From the NCBI GenBank assembly GCA_039196345.1, contig JBCCUU010000007.1, positions 1 to 64,000 of the forward strand: a stretch of 64,000 nucleotides of DNA, given 5' to 3'. The notes under the pieces are model-generated. The model was not told the DNA's origin. It made no database searches and saw nothing but the letters and a program-made list of their open reading frames with translations. Every line of letters starts with the position of its first letter. The first letter of the stretch is position 1. Both the position numbers and the translations under genes were made by a program. This document shows, piece by piece, positions 42,269 to 50,600 of the stretch. The stretch is from Roseobacter sp039196345 (lineage in GTDB: Bacteria > Pseudomonadota > Alphaproteobacteria > Rhodobacterales > Rhodobacteraceae).

Positions 42269-43027
42269 ATGGATTCGATCTTCAAAGCCATGGCGGACCC
42301 GACCCGCCGCAGCCTGCTCGACAGCTTGCGCGCAACGCCGGGGCAAAGCCTGCGAGACCTGCAGGGCCAATTGGAGATGTCACGGTTTGGGGTGATGAAA
42401 CACCTCGGCGTGCTCGAAGACGCCAAACTGGTGGTCACCCATAAAAAGGGGCGGTTCAAATACCACTATCTGAACACCCTGCCCTTACAGGAAGCCATGG
42501 ATCGCTGGATGGAGCCCTTGCTCGAAAAACCGGCGGCGCGAGCGGTGTTGGACCTCAAATCACAACTCGAAGGAAAACACGATATGACCAAACCTGATTT
42601 CATGATGCAGACATACATCCGCTGCACACAGGATACGCTCTGGGCCGCGCTTGAAGACGAAAGCTCCGTTATCAACTACCATTTCATGAACGTTGCAGGC
42701 GTCCGAGAAGGCGACACCATCCATCTCCGTTTCCCCGACGGCACTCCGATGTTGACCAATCGACTGATCCGGGCGGAGCCAAAATCACTGATGGAATGCA
42801 CCTTCGAGCCGCATTGGGAAGGTGGAGGTGCTCCCAGTCGGGTGATTTATCGCATCGAGCCGGAGGGAGATCACTGCAAGCTCACGATTGAACACTTTGA
42901 GCTCACCTTCCCGGTGGTGCCCGGCGAAGGTGTCGCAGACGGCTGGGCGCGCTGGTGCGCCGGGCTGAAATCCTGGCTCGAAACCGGTCAAACTGTGCGC
43001 TTCGCTGACCCCGAAATGGAGGGTTGA
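42269..43027 (+). CDS. ArsR-family HTH fused to an SRPBCC (AHSA1-like) domain
   Basis: The 252-residue product has an N-terminal winged helix (about 1-90) of ArsR type: IFKAMADPTRRSLLDSLRATPGQSLRDLQ and RFGVMKHLGVLEDAKLVVTHKKGR. A C-terminal SRPBCC/START-like domain (about 105-245) follows, with TYIRCTQDTLWAAL at the start and a late GWARWCAGLKSWLETG helix that closes the ligand cavity. The cysteine pattern of metal-sensing ArsR proteins is absent, so it likely senses a hydrophobic ligand through the SRPBCC cavity. An MAPEG gene follows with a 3-base gap. The operator at 42225-42256 lies just upstream. Confidence 0.85.
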   Translation: MDSIFKAMADPTRRSLLDSLRATPGQSLRDLQGQLEMSRFGVMKHLGVLEDAKLVVTHKKGRFKYHYLNTLPLQEAMDRWMEPLLEKPAARAVLDLKSQLEGKHDMTKPDFMMQTYIRCTQDTLWAALEDESSVINYHFMNVAGVREGDTIHLRFPDGTPMLTNRLIRAEPKSLMECTFEPHWEGGGAPSRVIYRIEPEGDHCKLTIEHFELTFPVVPGEGVADGWARWCAGLKSWLETGQTVRFADPEMEG

Positions 43028-43029
43028 AT

Positions 43030-43446
43030 ATGCAAGATCAACCAATAGCTTTCGAGCTCATCATCCTTGCCAGCCTGTGTCTTTTGGCGGCGTCGCTGTG
43101 GATCCCCTACATCGTCGGGGTGAACCGCCACCCGCAGGAAGGGATTGACCCTTTCGCCCGGCCTCCGGCGCTTTCAGGTTTTCCCGACTGGGTTCACAGG
43201 GCGCATCGGGCGCATCTCAACCTGCTCGAACAGCTTTTACCCTTTGGCATCCTCGTGCTGATTGTGGACCGGCTAGGTGCCTATTCGAGCCTCACGCTCT
43301 GGGCGGCGATCGCTTTTCTTGTCCTGCGCATCGCGCATGCGGTCGGGATGATCTCGGGCACGGCAAGGTTTCCTGTGCGCCCGATGATTTTTCTCGGCGG
43401 CTATGTTTGCTGCCTGCTGATGGCCTACGCCGCCTTGTCAGGCTGA
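43030..43446 (+). CDS. MAPEG-family membrane protein
   Basis: The 138-residue product has four hydrophobic helices and the MAPEG-type motif HRAHLNLLEQLLPFGILVL, where glutathione-dependent members carry an Arg and a Glu-containing helix. The ATG at 43030 follows GGAGG with 7-base spacing. The product may be a membrane glutathione-dependent enzyme or simply a membrane protein of the fold. It directly follows the ArsR-SRPBCC regulator gene, and the two are very likely co-transcribed and co-regulated. Confidence 0.82.
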   Translation: MQDQPIAFELIILASLCLLAASLWIPYIVGVNRHPQEGIDPFARPPALSGFPDWVHRAHRAHLNLLEQLLPFGILVLIVDRLGAYSSLTLWAAIAFLVLRIAHAVGMISGTARFPVRPMIFLGGYVCCLLMAYAALSG

Positions 43447-43452
43447 GCCCTA

Positions 43453-43698
43453 TCAGCCGCTGACGTAGGGCTGTGCCAATGGACGATAGAATGTCTTCTG
43501 GTTGTGCAACCGTCCCAGCAGCTCTTCGTTCTCGCGCTGATCCTCTTCGATCACGCTGATAGATTCCAGATGGGCGGGGTTTTCATTCGAGAGCGCCCGG
43601 CGCATGCGGCAAAGCTCACGCCCCCTCGCGCGCAGTGCCTCTTCGATGAATTCGACATCGTGAATGCTGAGTTCGAAAGTCCTGTTATAACGCGGCAT
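43453..43698 (-). CDS. Small conserved cytoplasmic protein of unknown function
   Basis: The 81-residue product begins MPRYNRTFELSIHDVEFIEEALR and is predicted to form two or three helices, with a central Arg-rich stretch and ENEELLGRLHNQKTFYRP near the end. The start at 43698 is preceded by AAAGG; an ATG five codons upstream (43713) is an alternative. I do not recognise a domain. It converges with the MAPEG gene 6 bases away, and its promoter lies in the gap to thrS, which is divergent. Confidence 0.6.
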   Translation of the reverse strand: MPRYNRTFELSIHDVEFIEEALRARGRELCRMRRALSNENPAHLESISVIEEDQRENEELLGRLHNQKTFYRPLAQPYVSG

Positions 43699-43890
43699 GT
43701 CTGACCCTTTCATCGTTGCAGTTTCCGATTGGAAACATGTCGGATTTATCACGAAACATGTCGCAGTCAACGTATTCTTCGGTATACATTTCGAGCGGCC
43801 TTGACAGCATAGGCCCATGGGTTCATCAGCGGCGCACCAAACCCGCAACCGGGCGTCTCGTAGGCGCCAAACCGACGAGGAGCGCCCCAG

Positions 43891-45837
43891 ATGGCCCAAA
43901 TCTCTCTTACCTTTCCCGATGGCAATGCCCGCAGTTTCAATGCCGGGGTGACCGCTGGCGATGTCGCCGCGAGCATCTCAACCTCCCTGCGCAAGAAGGC
44001 GATCAGCGCGACCGTGAATGGCGCACATCATGATCTGGCCTGGCCCATCGAAGAAGATGCCAGCATCGCCATCCACACCATGCAGGACGAGGAACAGGCC
44101 AACGAGTTGGTGCGCCATGACCTCGCGCACATCATGGCGCGTGCCGTGCAGGAGATCTGGCCCGAGACCAAGGTTACCATCGGCCCTGTCATCAAGGACG
44201 GCTGGTACTACGACTTTGACCGCGCGGAGCCGTTTACCCCCGAAGACCTCGGCCTCATCGAAAAAAAGATGAAAGAAATCATCAACAAACGCGACCCGGT
44301 CACCACCGAGGTCTGGGACCGCGCGCGCGCGATCAAACACTATGAGGACAACAACGAGCCCTACAAGGTCGAACTGATCGAGGCGATCCCGGGCGATGAG
44401 CCGTTGCGCATGTATTGGCACGGGGACTGGCAGGACCTGTGCCGGGGCCCGCACTTGCAGCACACAGGTCAGGTCCCCGGCGATGCCTTCAAGCTGATGT
44501 CGATTGCGGGGGCCTATTGGCGTGGCGACAGCGACCGCGCCATGCTCCAGCGGATTTATGGCGTGGCCTTCACCGGCAAGGAAAAACTGCGCGCTCACCT
44601 CAACATGCTGGAAGAGGCCGCAAAACGCGATCATCGCAAGCTGGGCCGCGAAATGGACCTGTTCCACATGCAGGAAGAAGCCCCCGGGCAGGTCTTCTGG
44701 CACCCCAACGGCTGGTCGATCTATACCACCTTGCAGGATTACATGCGCCGCAAACAGCGCGCCGCGGGCTATCAGGAAGTCAATACGCCGCAGGTTGTGG
44801 ACCGAAAGCTTTGGGTGGCCTCGGGCCACTGGGACAAATACCAGGAGCACATGTTCATTGTCGAAGTGGACGAGGACCACGCCCGCGAAAAGTCGATCAA
44901 CGCCCTGAAGCCGATGAACTGCCCCTGCCACGTGCAGATCTTCAACCAGGGCCTGAAATCCTACCGCGATTTGCCCTTGCGCCTCGCGGAATTCGGATCG
45001 TGCAACAGGTATGAACCCTCGGGCGCGCTCCATGGGATCATGCGGGTGCGCGGGTTTACGCAGGATGATGGTCATATCTTCTGCCGCGAGGATCAGATCG
45101 AGGCGGAATGCGCGGCCTTCATCACCTACCTGTCGTCGGTCTATAAAGACCTTGGATTTGACAAGTTCGAGATCATGTTCGCCACGCGGCCCGAAAAGCG
45201 GGTTGGCTCGGAGGAAAGCTGGGATCACGTCGAAGCAGCCCTTGAGAATGCGATCAAGGCCACCGGCCACCCCTATACGCTCGACGCGGGCGAAGGGGCG
45301 TTCTACGGGCCAAAGCTCGACTTCAAGCTCACCGATGCCATCGGTCGGGAATGGCAGTGCGGCACCTTCCAGGTGGACCCGAACCTGCCCGAACGGCTGG
45401 AAGCCACATTCATCGGTGAAGACGGTGCAAAGCACCGCCCCTACATGCTGCATCGCGCCTGCCTTGGGTCGTTTGAGCGCTTTATCGGCATCCTGATCGA
45501 GAACTCGGCGGGCAAGCTGCCGTTCTGGTTGGCCCCGCGGCAGGTTGTCGTGGCCTCGATCATCTCGGACGCGGATGACTACGTGATGGAAGTCGTGGAG
45601 GCCCTCAAGGCAGCGGGTGTGCGTGCCGAAGCGGATTTGCGCAATGAAAAGATCAACTACAAGGTCCGTGAACACTCGGTCGGAAAAGTGCCCGTCATTC
45701 TGGCTGTCGGCGCCCGCGAGGTCGAGGAGCGCACCGTCACAATCCGGCGTCTGGGTGAAAAAAGAACCACCGTTGAGGCCCTTGATCTTGTAACACAAGC
45801 GCTGGCGCGTGAGGCCACGCCCCCTGACCTGCTGTAA
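43891..45837 (+). CDS. thrS: Threonyl-tRNA synthetase
   Basis: ThrS charges tRNA-Thr with threonine. The 648-residue product has the TGS domain (about 1-62), the editing domain with RHDLAHIMARAVQ (zinc or editing site residues), the class II catalytic core with NCPCHVQIF (motif 2 and the zinc-binding Cys), YEPSGALHGIMRVRGFTQDDGH, and the anticodon domain starting about 540 (QVVVASIISDADDY). Length is that of the family. The leader of about 100 bases has no clear T-box, as expected outside the Firmicutes. A strong terminator follows. Confidence 0.96.
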   Translation: MAQISLTFPDGNARSFNAGVTAGDVAASISTSLRKKAISATVNGAHHDLAWPIEEDASIAIHTMQDEEQANELVRHDLAHIMARAVQEIWPETKVTIGPVIKDGWYYDFDRAEPFTPEDLGLIEKKMKEIINKRDPVTTEVWDRARAIKHYEDNNEPYKVELIEAIPGDEPLRMYWHGDWQDLCRGPHLQHTGQVPGDAFKLMSIAGAYWRGDSDRAMLQRIYGVAFTGKEKLRAHLNMLEEAAKRDHRKLGREMDLFHMQEEAPGQVFWHPNGWSIYTTLQDYMRRKQRAAGYQEVNTPQVVDRKLWVASGHWDKYQEHMFIVEVDEDHAREKSINALKPMNCPCHVQIFNQGLKSYRDLPLRLAEFGSCNRYEPSGALHGIMRVRGFTQDDGHIFCREDQIEAECAAFITYLSSVYKDLGFDKFEIMFATRPEKRVGSEESWDHVEAALENAIKATGHPYTLDAGEGAFYGPKLDFKLTDAIGREWQCGTFQVDPNLPERLEATFIGEDGAKHRPYMLHRACLGSFERFIGILIENSAGKLPFWLAPRQVVVASIISDADDYVMEVVEALKAAGVRAEADLRNEKINYKVREHSVGKVPVILAVGAREVEERTVTIRRLGEKRTTVEALDLVTQALAREATPPDLL

Positions 45838-45869
45838 CAAATCCCGTCCTTGCGGATGGAAATCGTTGC

Positions 45870-45906
45870 AATCCCGCCGGAATTGAAACAATTCAGCGGG
45901 ATTTTT
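45870..45906 (+). terminator. Rho-independent terminator of thrS
   Basis: AATCCCGC at 45870-45877, with GAATTG, pairs with CAATTC and GCGGGATT after a short AAA loop, and TTTTT follows. It lies 33 bases after the thrS stop and separates thrS from the bufferin operon. Confidence 0.9.
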
Positions 45907-46062
45907 CCTCGATTCCGCCCTGAAATGTCACCCAAACCTGACGCGGATGTGACACACAGGCTCGTGAATGGTATGTTGAGCAGGCTTTGTTACATATAAC
46001 CCACCGAGAGCCGAAAGGCTTGTCACAGGTGGCCGACAGGCCCGCAAAAGAGGAAGTATCTT

Positions 46063-46365
46063 ATGTCGAACACGATGAAATCCGTCGCCCTTGCGAGCGC
46101 TGTTGCAGCGGCCTTCGCTGCACAAACAACAACTGTAGAAGCCGCCGCGAAAGAGAAATGCTACGGTGTATCACTGGCTGGCGCGAATGACTGCGCGGCG
46201 GGCCCCGGCACGACCTGCGCCGGCACCTCCACCGTTGACTATCAGGGCAACGCCTGGACCCTGGTTGACAAGGGCACATGTGCCGAGATCGAGTTGCCCG
46301 CAATGGCCGACGGCACACCGCGTCAGGGCTCGCTTGAAGAGCTTGACCGCGATCTGCCTGCATAA
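46063..46365 (+). CDS. bufA: DUF2282 bufferin precursor peptide (BufA/GigA-like)
   Basis: The 100-residue product has an N-terminal Sec signal peptide (about 1-27) and a mature part with four Cys at 33, 44, 52 and 73, in KCYGVSLAG, ANDCAAGPG, TTCAGTS and KGTCAEI. These are the hallmarks of DUF2282 bufferin precursors. They are modified at Cys by a DUF692 (MNIO) enzyme and exported to bind copper. The partners lie directly downstream: bufB, bufC and DoxX. Caulobacter gigA is the best-known relative, which responds to gold and copper. An intercistronic hairpin follows at 46380-46404. Confidence 0.9.
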   Translation: MSNTMKSVALASAVAAAFAAQTTTVEAAAKEKCYGVSLAGANDCAAGPGTTCAGTSTVDYQGNAWTLVDKGTCAEIELPAMADGTPRQGSLEELDRDLPA

Positions 46366-46379
46366 GGCATCTGATGACA

Positions 46380-46404
46380 GCGCCCGGCATCCCTGGCCGG
46401 GCGC
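46380..46404 (+). other. Intercistronic hairpin between bufA and bufB
   Basis: GCGCCCGGC (46380-46388) pairs perfectly with GCCGGGCGC (46396-46404) around a 7-base loop, without a T-tract. It lies 15 bases after the bufA stop and 42 before the bufB ATG. It could stabilise the bufA transcript or partly stop transcription, giving much more precursor peptide than modifying enzyme. Confidence 0.7.
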
Positions 46405-46445
46405 AGTTCACCCTACCCGGCTGACCGCAACCTTCGGAGAGCCCC

Positions 46446-47300
46446 ATGCTTGACACCTCGCGACAGAACGATCGCCTCCCCTCCGCGCCGGGCGTGGGCT
46501 ACAAGCCACAACACTTCAACGATCTCATGCGGGACCCCGGCCCGGTTGCCTGGATCGAAATCCACGCCGAGAATTACATGGGGGACGGCGGCAGGCCTCA
46601 TGCGCAGCTGCGCGCCCTGCAAGAGCGATTTGCGCTTTCCGTGCATGGCGTGGGTCTGAGCATCGGCGGCCAGCAACCTTTGGACCTCGATCATCTGGAC
46701 CGGTTGCACACGCTCGTTGCGCGCACCTCACCTGCAAGTTTTTCCGAGCACCTCGCCTGGTCAACCCATGGCGCTGAGTTCCTGAACGATCTGCTGCCGC
46801 TGCCCTACACCAATTCCACGCTGGACCATGTGGCGTCGCATATCACCCAGGTGCAGGACAAGCTTGGCCGGCAGATGCTGCTGGAAAACCCGTCAAGCTA
46901 CCTCGCCTTTGACGAAAGCACGTGGAGCGAAACGGACTTCCTTACTGAGTTGGTCAAACGCACCGGCTGCGGCTTGCTGCTGGATGTGAACAACGTCTTT
47001 ATTTCGGCAACAAACCTTGGCTATTCGCCCCAGAGTTACATAGACGCCTACCCCCTGCATGCGGTTGGTGAAATCCATGTGGGCGGGCACGATGAAGACA
47101 CCGACGACCAGGGCGCGCCGCTGCTGATCGACAGCCATGGAAAACCCGTGGTCGATCCGGTCTGGTCCCTTCTGGACTATTGCCTGACCAAGAGCGGCCC
47201 GCGCCCGGTCCTTGTGGAATGGGACACCGATGTGCCGGACTGGCCCGTGCTGCGCGCCGAAGCAGAGCGTGCCGAAAAAGCCCTGCAGCCCGTGCAATGA
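46446..47300 (+). CDS. bufB: DUF692 multinuclear non-heme iron enzyme (MNIO), BufB/GigB-like
   Basis: This TIM-barrel enzyme of the MNIO (DUF692) family uses two or three iron atoms to oxidise Cys side chains of a partner peptide, in bufferins to thiooxazole-type heterocycles. The 284-residue product has the family motifs GVGYKPQHFNDLM at the start, SEHLAW, ENPSS at 147-151, LLDVNNVFISATN, GEIHVGGH, LIDSHG and VLVEWDTDVP. His, Asp and Glu residues of the iron site are all visible. It follows its precursor and overlaps the DUF2063 partner gene by 4 bases (ATGA). Confidence 0.93.
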   Translation: MLDTSRQNDRLPSAPGVGYKPQHFNDLMRDPGPVAWIEIHAENYMGDGGRPHAQLRALQERFALSVHGVGLSIGGQQPLDLDHLDRLHTLVARTSPASFSEHLAWSTHGAEFLNDLLPLPYTNSTLDHVASHITQVQDKLGRQMLLENPSSYLAFDESTWSETDFLTELVKRTGCGLLLDVNNVFISATNLGYSPQSYIDAYPLHAVGEIHVGGHDEDTDDQGAPLLIDSHGKPVVDPVWSLLDYCLTKSGPRPVLVEWDTDVPDWPVLRAEAERAEKALQPVQ

Positions 47301-48049
47301 CCGTCTCCCAAAACACCTTTCGAGAGGCCCTTCTGGATGCAGAAAGGCCCGTGCCGCCGGGTCTTAGCAATGCGGAGGGTGGACCGGCCGGTGCCCGCTT
47401 TTCCGTCTACCGCAACAACGTCGTCGTCTCACTCTCCGAGGCGCTCAAGACCGCATTCCCGCTGGTCCGCAAGCTGCTGGGCGCAGAGGCCTTCGCCCAG
47501 CTGGCCGCAGTCTTTGTACGGGCGCACCCGCCAACTTCACCGCTGATCATGTTCTACGGCGACGCGCTGCCGGACTTCTTGCGGAGTTTTGAACCCCTCC
47601 AACATATCGGCTACTTGCCCGATTGCGCGCGGCTCGACCTGGCCTTCCGGCAATCCTATCATGCGGCGGATGCGCTGCCTTTTGACGCGTCGGTCTTGCA
47701 AGGCGGCGACGCTGGCCTCGCGGCCCGCGCCCGGCTTGCGCCCGCAACGCGATTGCTACGCTCGGAATGGCCGCTCTACGACATCTGGCGGTTCAACATG
47801 GAGCCCGGTGCCCCAAAGCCGCGCGCCGTTGCGCAGGACATCATGGTGACCCGGCCGGAATTTGACCCCCAGCCCACGCTTGTCCCCGCCGGGACAATTG
47901 ACTGGTTGGCGCTTTTGGATGAGGGCGCGACAATCGGCGACGCCACCGATTGGGTGCTGTCGTCCCATCCGGACTTTGACCTTGCAAAAGCCTTGACGCT
48001 TGCCCTTACCACACATGCCTTGACAGACCACACTACAAAGGAACGCTGA
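47297..48049 (+). CDS. bufC: DUF2063 domain protein, BufC/GigC-like partner
   Basis: The 250-residue product begins with an N-terminal DUF2063 domain (about 7-95), with FREALLDAERPVPPGL and RFSVYRNNVVVSLSEALKTAFPLVRKLLG as typical family segments. A C-terminal domain with WPLYDIWRFN and ITQ-like segments follows. In DUF692 operons this partner protein recognises the precursor peptide leader and brings it to the enzyme. Start at 47297 overlaps the bufB stop. The DoxX gene starts at the base after its stop. Confidence 0.88.
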   Translation: MTVSQNTFREALLDAERPVPPGLSNAEGGPAGARFSVYRNNVVVSLSEALKTAFPLVRKLLGAEAFAQLAAVFVRAHPPTSPLIMFYGDALPDFLRSFEPLQHIGYLPDCARLDLAFRQSYHAADALPFDASVLQGGDAGLAARARLAPATRLLRSEWPLYDIWRFNMEPGAPKPRAVAQDIMVTRPEFDPQPTLVPAGTIDWLALLDEGATIGDATDWVLSSHPDFDLAKALTLALTTHALTDHTTKER

Positions 48050-48601
48050 ATGATTACCCTCTACAACGCCGTCTCCGATGGAATATCTCGCGCCGATTGG
48101 CTTCTGTCGACGTTGGCAAGGGCCGTCTTTGCCGGAACGCTTCTGCTGTATTTCTGGGTCTCCGGGCTCACCAAGCTGGGCGATGGTATTCTGGGCATCT
48201 TCCAGCCGTCCGTGGGCGCTTACGCCCAGATCTTCCCCAAGGCGATGGAGGCTGTCACCTATGACGTCTCGCAGCTTACCATGTTCCACTGGGCGGTGGT
48301 TGTCGCAGGGACCTGGGCGGAGTTCATTCTGCCCGCGCTGATTGTCGTGGGGCTCTTCACCCGCCTTTCCGCGCTCGGCATGATCGGGTTCGTGGTCGTG
48401 CAATCCCTCACCGATCTTATCGGCCACGGCGGGTTGGAGCACGCAGAGACCTTCGGAGCCTGGTTTGACCGTTTCCCAGACAGCGTCATCATGGATCAGC
48501 GGGCGTTCTGGATTTTCCTTCTGATCGTGCTGGTGGTGAAAGGCGCAGGGCCCCTGTCGCTGGACCGCGCCCTGTCCCGCCTCGCCCGTAGTCCGGAGTA
48601 A
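48050..48601 (+). CDS. DoxX-family membrane protein, BufD/GigD-like
   Basis: The 183-residue product has four predicted membrane helices and a DoxX-type pattern: RAVFAGTLLLYFWVSGLTKLGDG, PALIVVGLFTRLSALGMIGFVVVQS and WIFLLIVLVVKGAGPLSLD. It starts immediately after the bufC stop, so it belongs to the operon. In gig/buf operons the DoxX protein is the fourth member, of unknown function; a role in redox or in membrane export is possible. The ArsC/Spx-like gene converges on it 6 bases away. Confidence 0.88.
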   Translation: MITLYNAVSDGISRADWLLSTLARAVFAGTLLLYFWVSGLTKLGDGILGIFQPSVGAYAQIFPKAMEAVTYDVSQLTMFHWAVVVAGTWAEFILPALIVVGLFTRLSALGMIGFVVVQSLTDLIGHGGLEHAETFGAWFDRFPDSVIMDQRAFWIFLLIVLVVKGAGPLSLDRALSRLARSPE

Positions 48602-48607
48602 ACCGGG

Positions 48608-48925
48608 TCAACTCACGCCCAACGCGCCCCTCACGTCAGCGGTCCAACCGAGGTGCATCTGCGCTCCGTCCACGATGAGCGGGCGCTTCATCAAGGCGGG
48701 GTGGGCTGTGAGCAGCGCAAGCGGGTCCTTCCGGCGTTCCTCTTCCGTCAGGCCTCGCCAGGTGGTTGATCGGGTGTTGACGAGATTCAAACCAAATGCG
48801 TCCATTGCTGCGACGAGAACCTCATTCGGCACCCCCTCAGCGCGCACATCGACAAATTGTGCCTCGGGCAATGCCTTCAGGGCCTTGCGGCAGGTATCGC
48901 AAGTCTTCAATCCGAATAGTTGCAT
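48608..48925 (-). CDS. ArsC/Spx-family thioredoxin-like protein
   Basis: The 105-residue product has the motif LKTCDTCRKAL (Cys9 and Cys12) with a thioredoxin-like fold, as in the ArsC/Spx/YffB family. The ArsC arginine triad is not complete, and a CxxC instead of a lone Cys points to the YffB/Spx side. True arsenate reduction is doubtful. The 48925 ATG has GGAG 8 bases ahead. It is divergent from the cold-shock gene and convergent with the bufferin operon; a link to metal or thiol stress is possible but unproven. Confidence 0.8.
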   Translation of the reverse strand: MQLFGLKTCDTCRKALKALPEAQFVDVRAEGVPNEVLVAAMDAFGLNLVNTRSTTWRGLTEEERRKDPLALLTAHPALMKRPLIVDGAQMHLGWTADVRGALGVS

Positions 48926-49110
48926 AGTTTTTCTCCATCTGGACAATCCCCTAACGGATTTTTGAGGGGGATACATCGCCTTTAGCTTGATTTTCGCGGG
49001 CAAAGGACAATCTGTTATTGTGTAGAAAGGCCCGGCGGTACGCATTTCGACGGGGAGAAAGACGTTTCCTGAACGGGGAGCGAGTTAATTCAGAAGGAGG
49101 CACGGGGAAC

Positions 49111-49317
49111 ATGCCAACCGGCACCGTGAAGTGGTTTAACACGACCAAAGGCTATGGCTTCATAGCACCAGAAGGCGGCGGATCAGACGTTTTTGTCCAT
49201 ATCTCCGCCGTTGAAAGATCCGGGCTGACGGGTCTTGCAGACGACCAGAAGGTCAGTTTTGAACTGGCCGAAGGGCGCGATGGCCGCCAGATGGCGAGCG
49301 ACCTAAAACTCCTGTGA
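49111..49317 (+). CDS. Cold-shock domain protein
   Basis: The 68-residue product is a single cold-shock domain, MPTGTVKWFNTTKGYGFIAPEGG with RNP1 (KGYGFI) and RNP2 (VFVHIS), which binds single-stranded nucleic acid and acts as an RNA chaperone. The ATG at 49111 has a strong AAGGAGG 10 bases upstream. A leader of at least 100 bases is likely. The 197 bases beyond the stop, up to thyX, hold no gene and no clear terminator. Confidence 0.93.
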   Translation: MPTGTVKWFNTTKGYGFIAPEGGGSDVFVHISAVERSGLTGLADDQKVSFELAEGRDGRQMASDLKLL

Positions 49318-49514
49318 TCTGCCGCGCCTGCTGCAGGTGCAGGTGTCCTGCCACAGCTTGAGTTGACCTAAAATCCACCTGTGCGGCGTGCTTTACTGGA
49401 ATGCCGCCAGGACGTGCATTTACTTTGCCGAGGGTCACCATCCACTTGGGCCTTAACGGCGCGTTTTGTAACTGCTGGCTAGACAGTTTTGTCCTTCGGC
49501 CAAAGGCGCGTCAG

Positions 49515-50420
49515 TTATTTCAAAAGCCCCTCGAATTCGCGCCACTCGCCCTTGCTCATGCCCGACGTCTCTTGTGAAACCTGTTCACCCGCCAGCATAC
49601 GCCTAACGCAATCGAGCGCTCTGCCCGACAGGGTTGCGCCGCCGAGGCGGTAATCTTCGAACGCTCGATATGCTGCCGGCACCCAATCTGCCACCATCGC
49701 ACATATGGCGTCGGCATAGACGCGGATTTCATATTGCGCGTGGTTGTCAGCCCGGAGCCGCAGGAAATGAAAGAGGTTGTGCAGATCCACTTTCCAATAC
49801 CACTGCGTATAGACATTGGCGGGCAGATTCATCCGCGCAAGTTCTCGCGCCAGACCGTCCTGCCCGTCCTGGCTAATCATCGCCTCGTAGTTGTCGTAGC
49901 ACCGCGTTGAATCGGCCTTGAGAATTTCGAGCACCCGGGCCGCTTCTTCTCCCTCCAGCACACCGCCACGCCCCTGGTTGTTCACCTGCGATTGCGCGTT
50001 GATGTGCTCCGGCGCGGGGATATAGAACTCCCGGTCGAGGATTGAATACCGCGCTGAATACTCGTTCACATTGGCCGTCCGGTGCCGGATCCATTGCCGT
50101 GCGACAAATACGGGGAGTTTGACGTGCAGCTTGACCTCGCACATCTCGAAAGGAGTCGAGTGCCAGTGCCGCATCAGATACCTTATCAGACCTTCGTCAT
50201 TCTGGACGGACTTTGTGCCCTTGCCGTAAGACACACGCGCCGCCTGACAAATCGCCGCGTCATCGCCCATGTAGTCGATTACCCTGACAAAGCCGTGATC
50301 CAGCACCTGCTGCGCCTTGTAAAGATGCTGCTCCATGCCCGGAGCGACCGCGCGGAGGGTGGGGGTCGGATCAGCGCGCAACGCGTCGATTTCGGCTTGT
50401 TGCTCCGGGGTCAGAGGCAT
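49515..50420 (-). CDS. thyX: Flavin-dependent thymidylate synthase
   Basis: ThyX methylates dUMP to dTMP using methylenetetrahydrofolate and FADH2. The 301-residue product has the signature RHR-X7-S at Arg112-His113-Arg114 and Ser122 (QWIRHRTANVNEYSARYS), which binds dUMP and FAD, and YWKVDLHNLFHFLRLR downstream. The ATG at 50420 follows AAAGGA; a GTG further upstream at 50474 opens a longer, non-conserved frame. It occupies its own transcript between the cold-shock gene and gloA. Confidence 0.95.
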   Translation of the reverse strand: MPLTPEQQAEIDALRADPTPTLRAVAPGMEQHLYKAQQVLDHGFVRVIDYMGDDAAICQAARVSYGKGTKSVQNDEGLIRYLMRHWHSTPFEMCEVKLHVKLPVFVARQWIRHRTANVNEYSARYSILDREFYIPAPEHINAQSQVNNQGRGGVLEGEEAARVLEILKADSTRCYDNYEAMISQDGQDGLARELARMNLPANVYTQWYWKVDLHNLFHFLRLRADNHAQYEIRVYADAICAMVADWVPAAYRAFEDYRLGGATLSGRALDCVRRMLAGEQVSQETSGMSKGEWREFEGLLK

Positions 50421-50600
50421 CGGATGTCCTTTCCAAGGGAGTGAGTCGCCGCTTACTATATCTGGCAGCATCACAAGGCGGAACAGCTATATCATGTATT
50501 TGTCCGATTCCCCGGCCCGCTTCACAAGCGCATGAGGGTGCTGGCCCCCGCCCGAAGCTGTGCTAGGTTCCCCCCTGTTCGGCAAGACTGGAGAATTCAA

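Noticed and set aside
43978..45891. 637-codon open frame antisense to thrS
   Set aside because: thrS on the plus strand has full-length family motifs. The antisense frame is a by-product of high GC at third codon positions and has no ribosome binding site or recognisable motif.
48608..48925. Arsenate reductase ArsC
   Set aside because: The fold fits, but the CxxC motif and missing arginine set favour the YffB/Spx side of the family, and no other ars genes are near.
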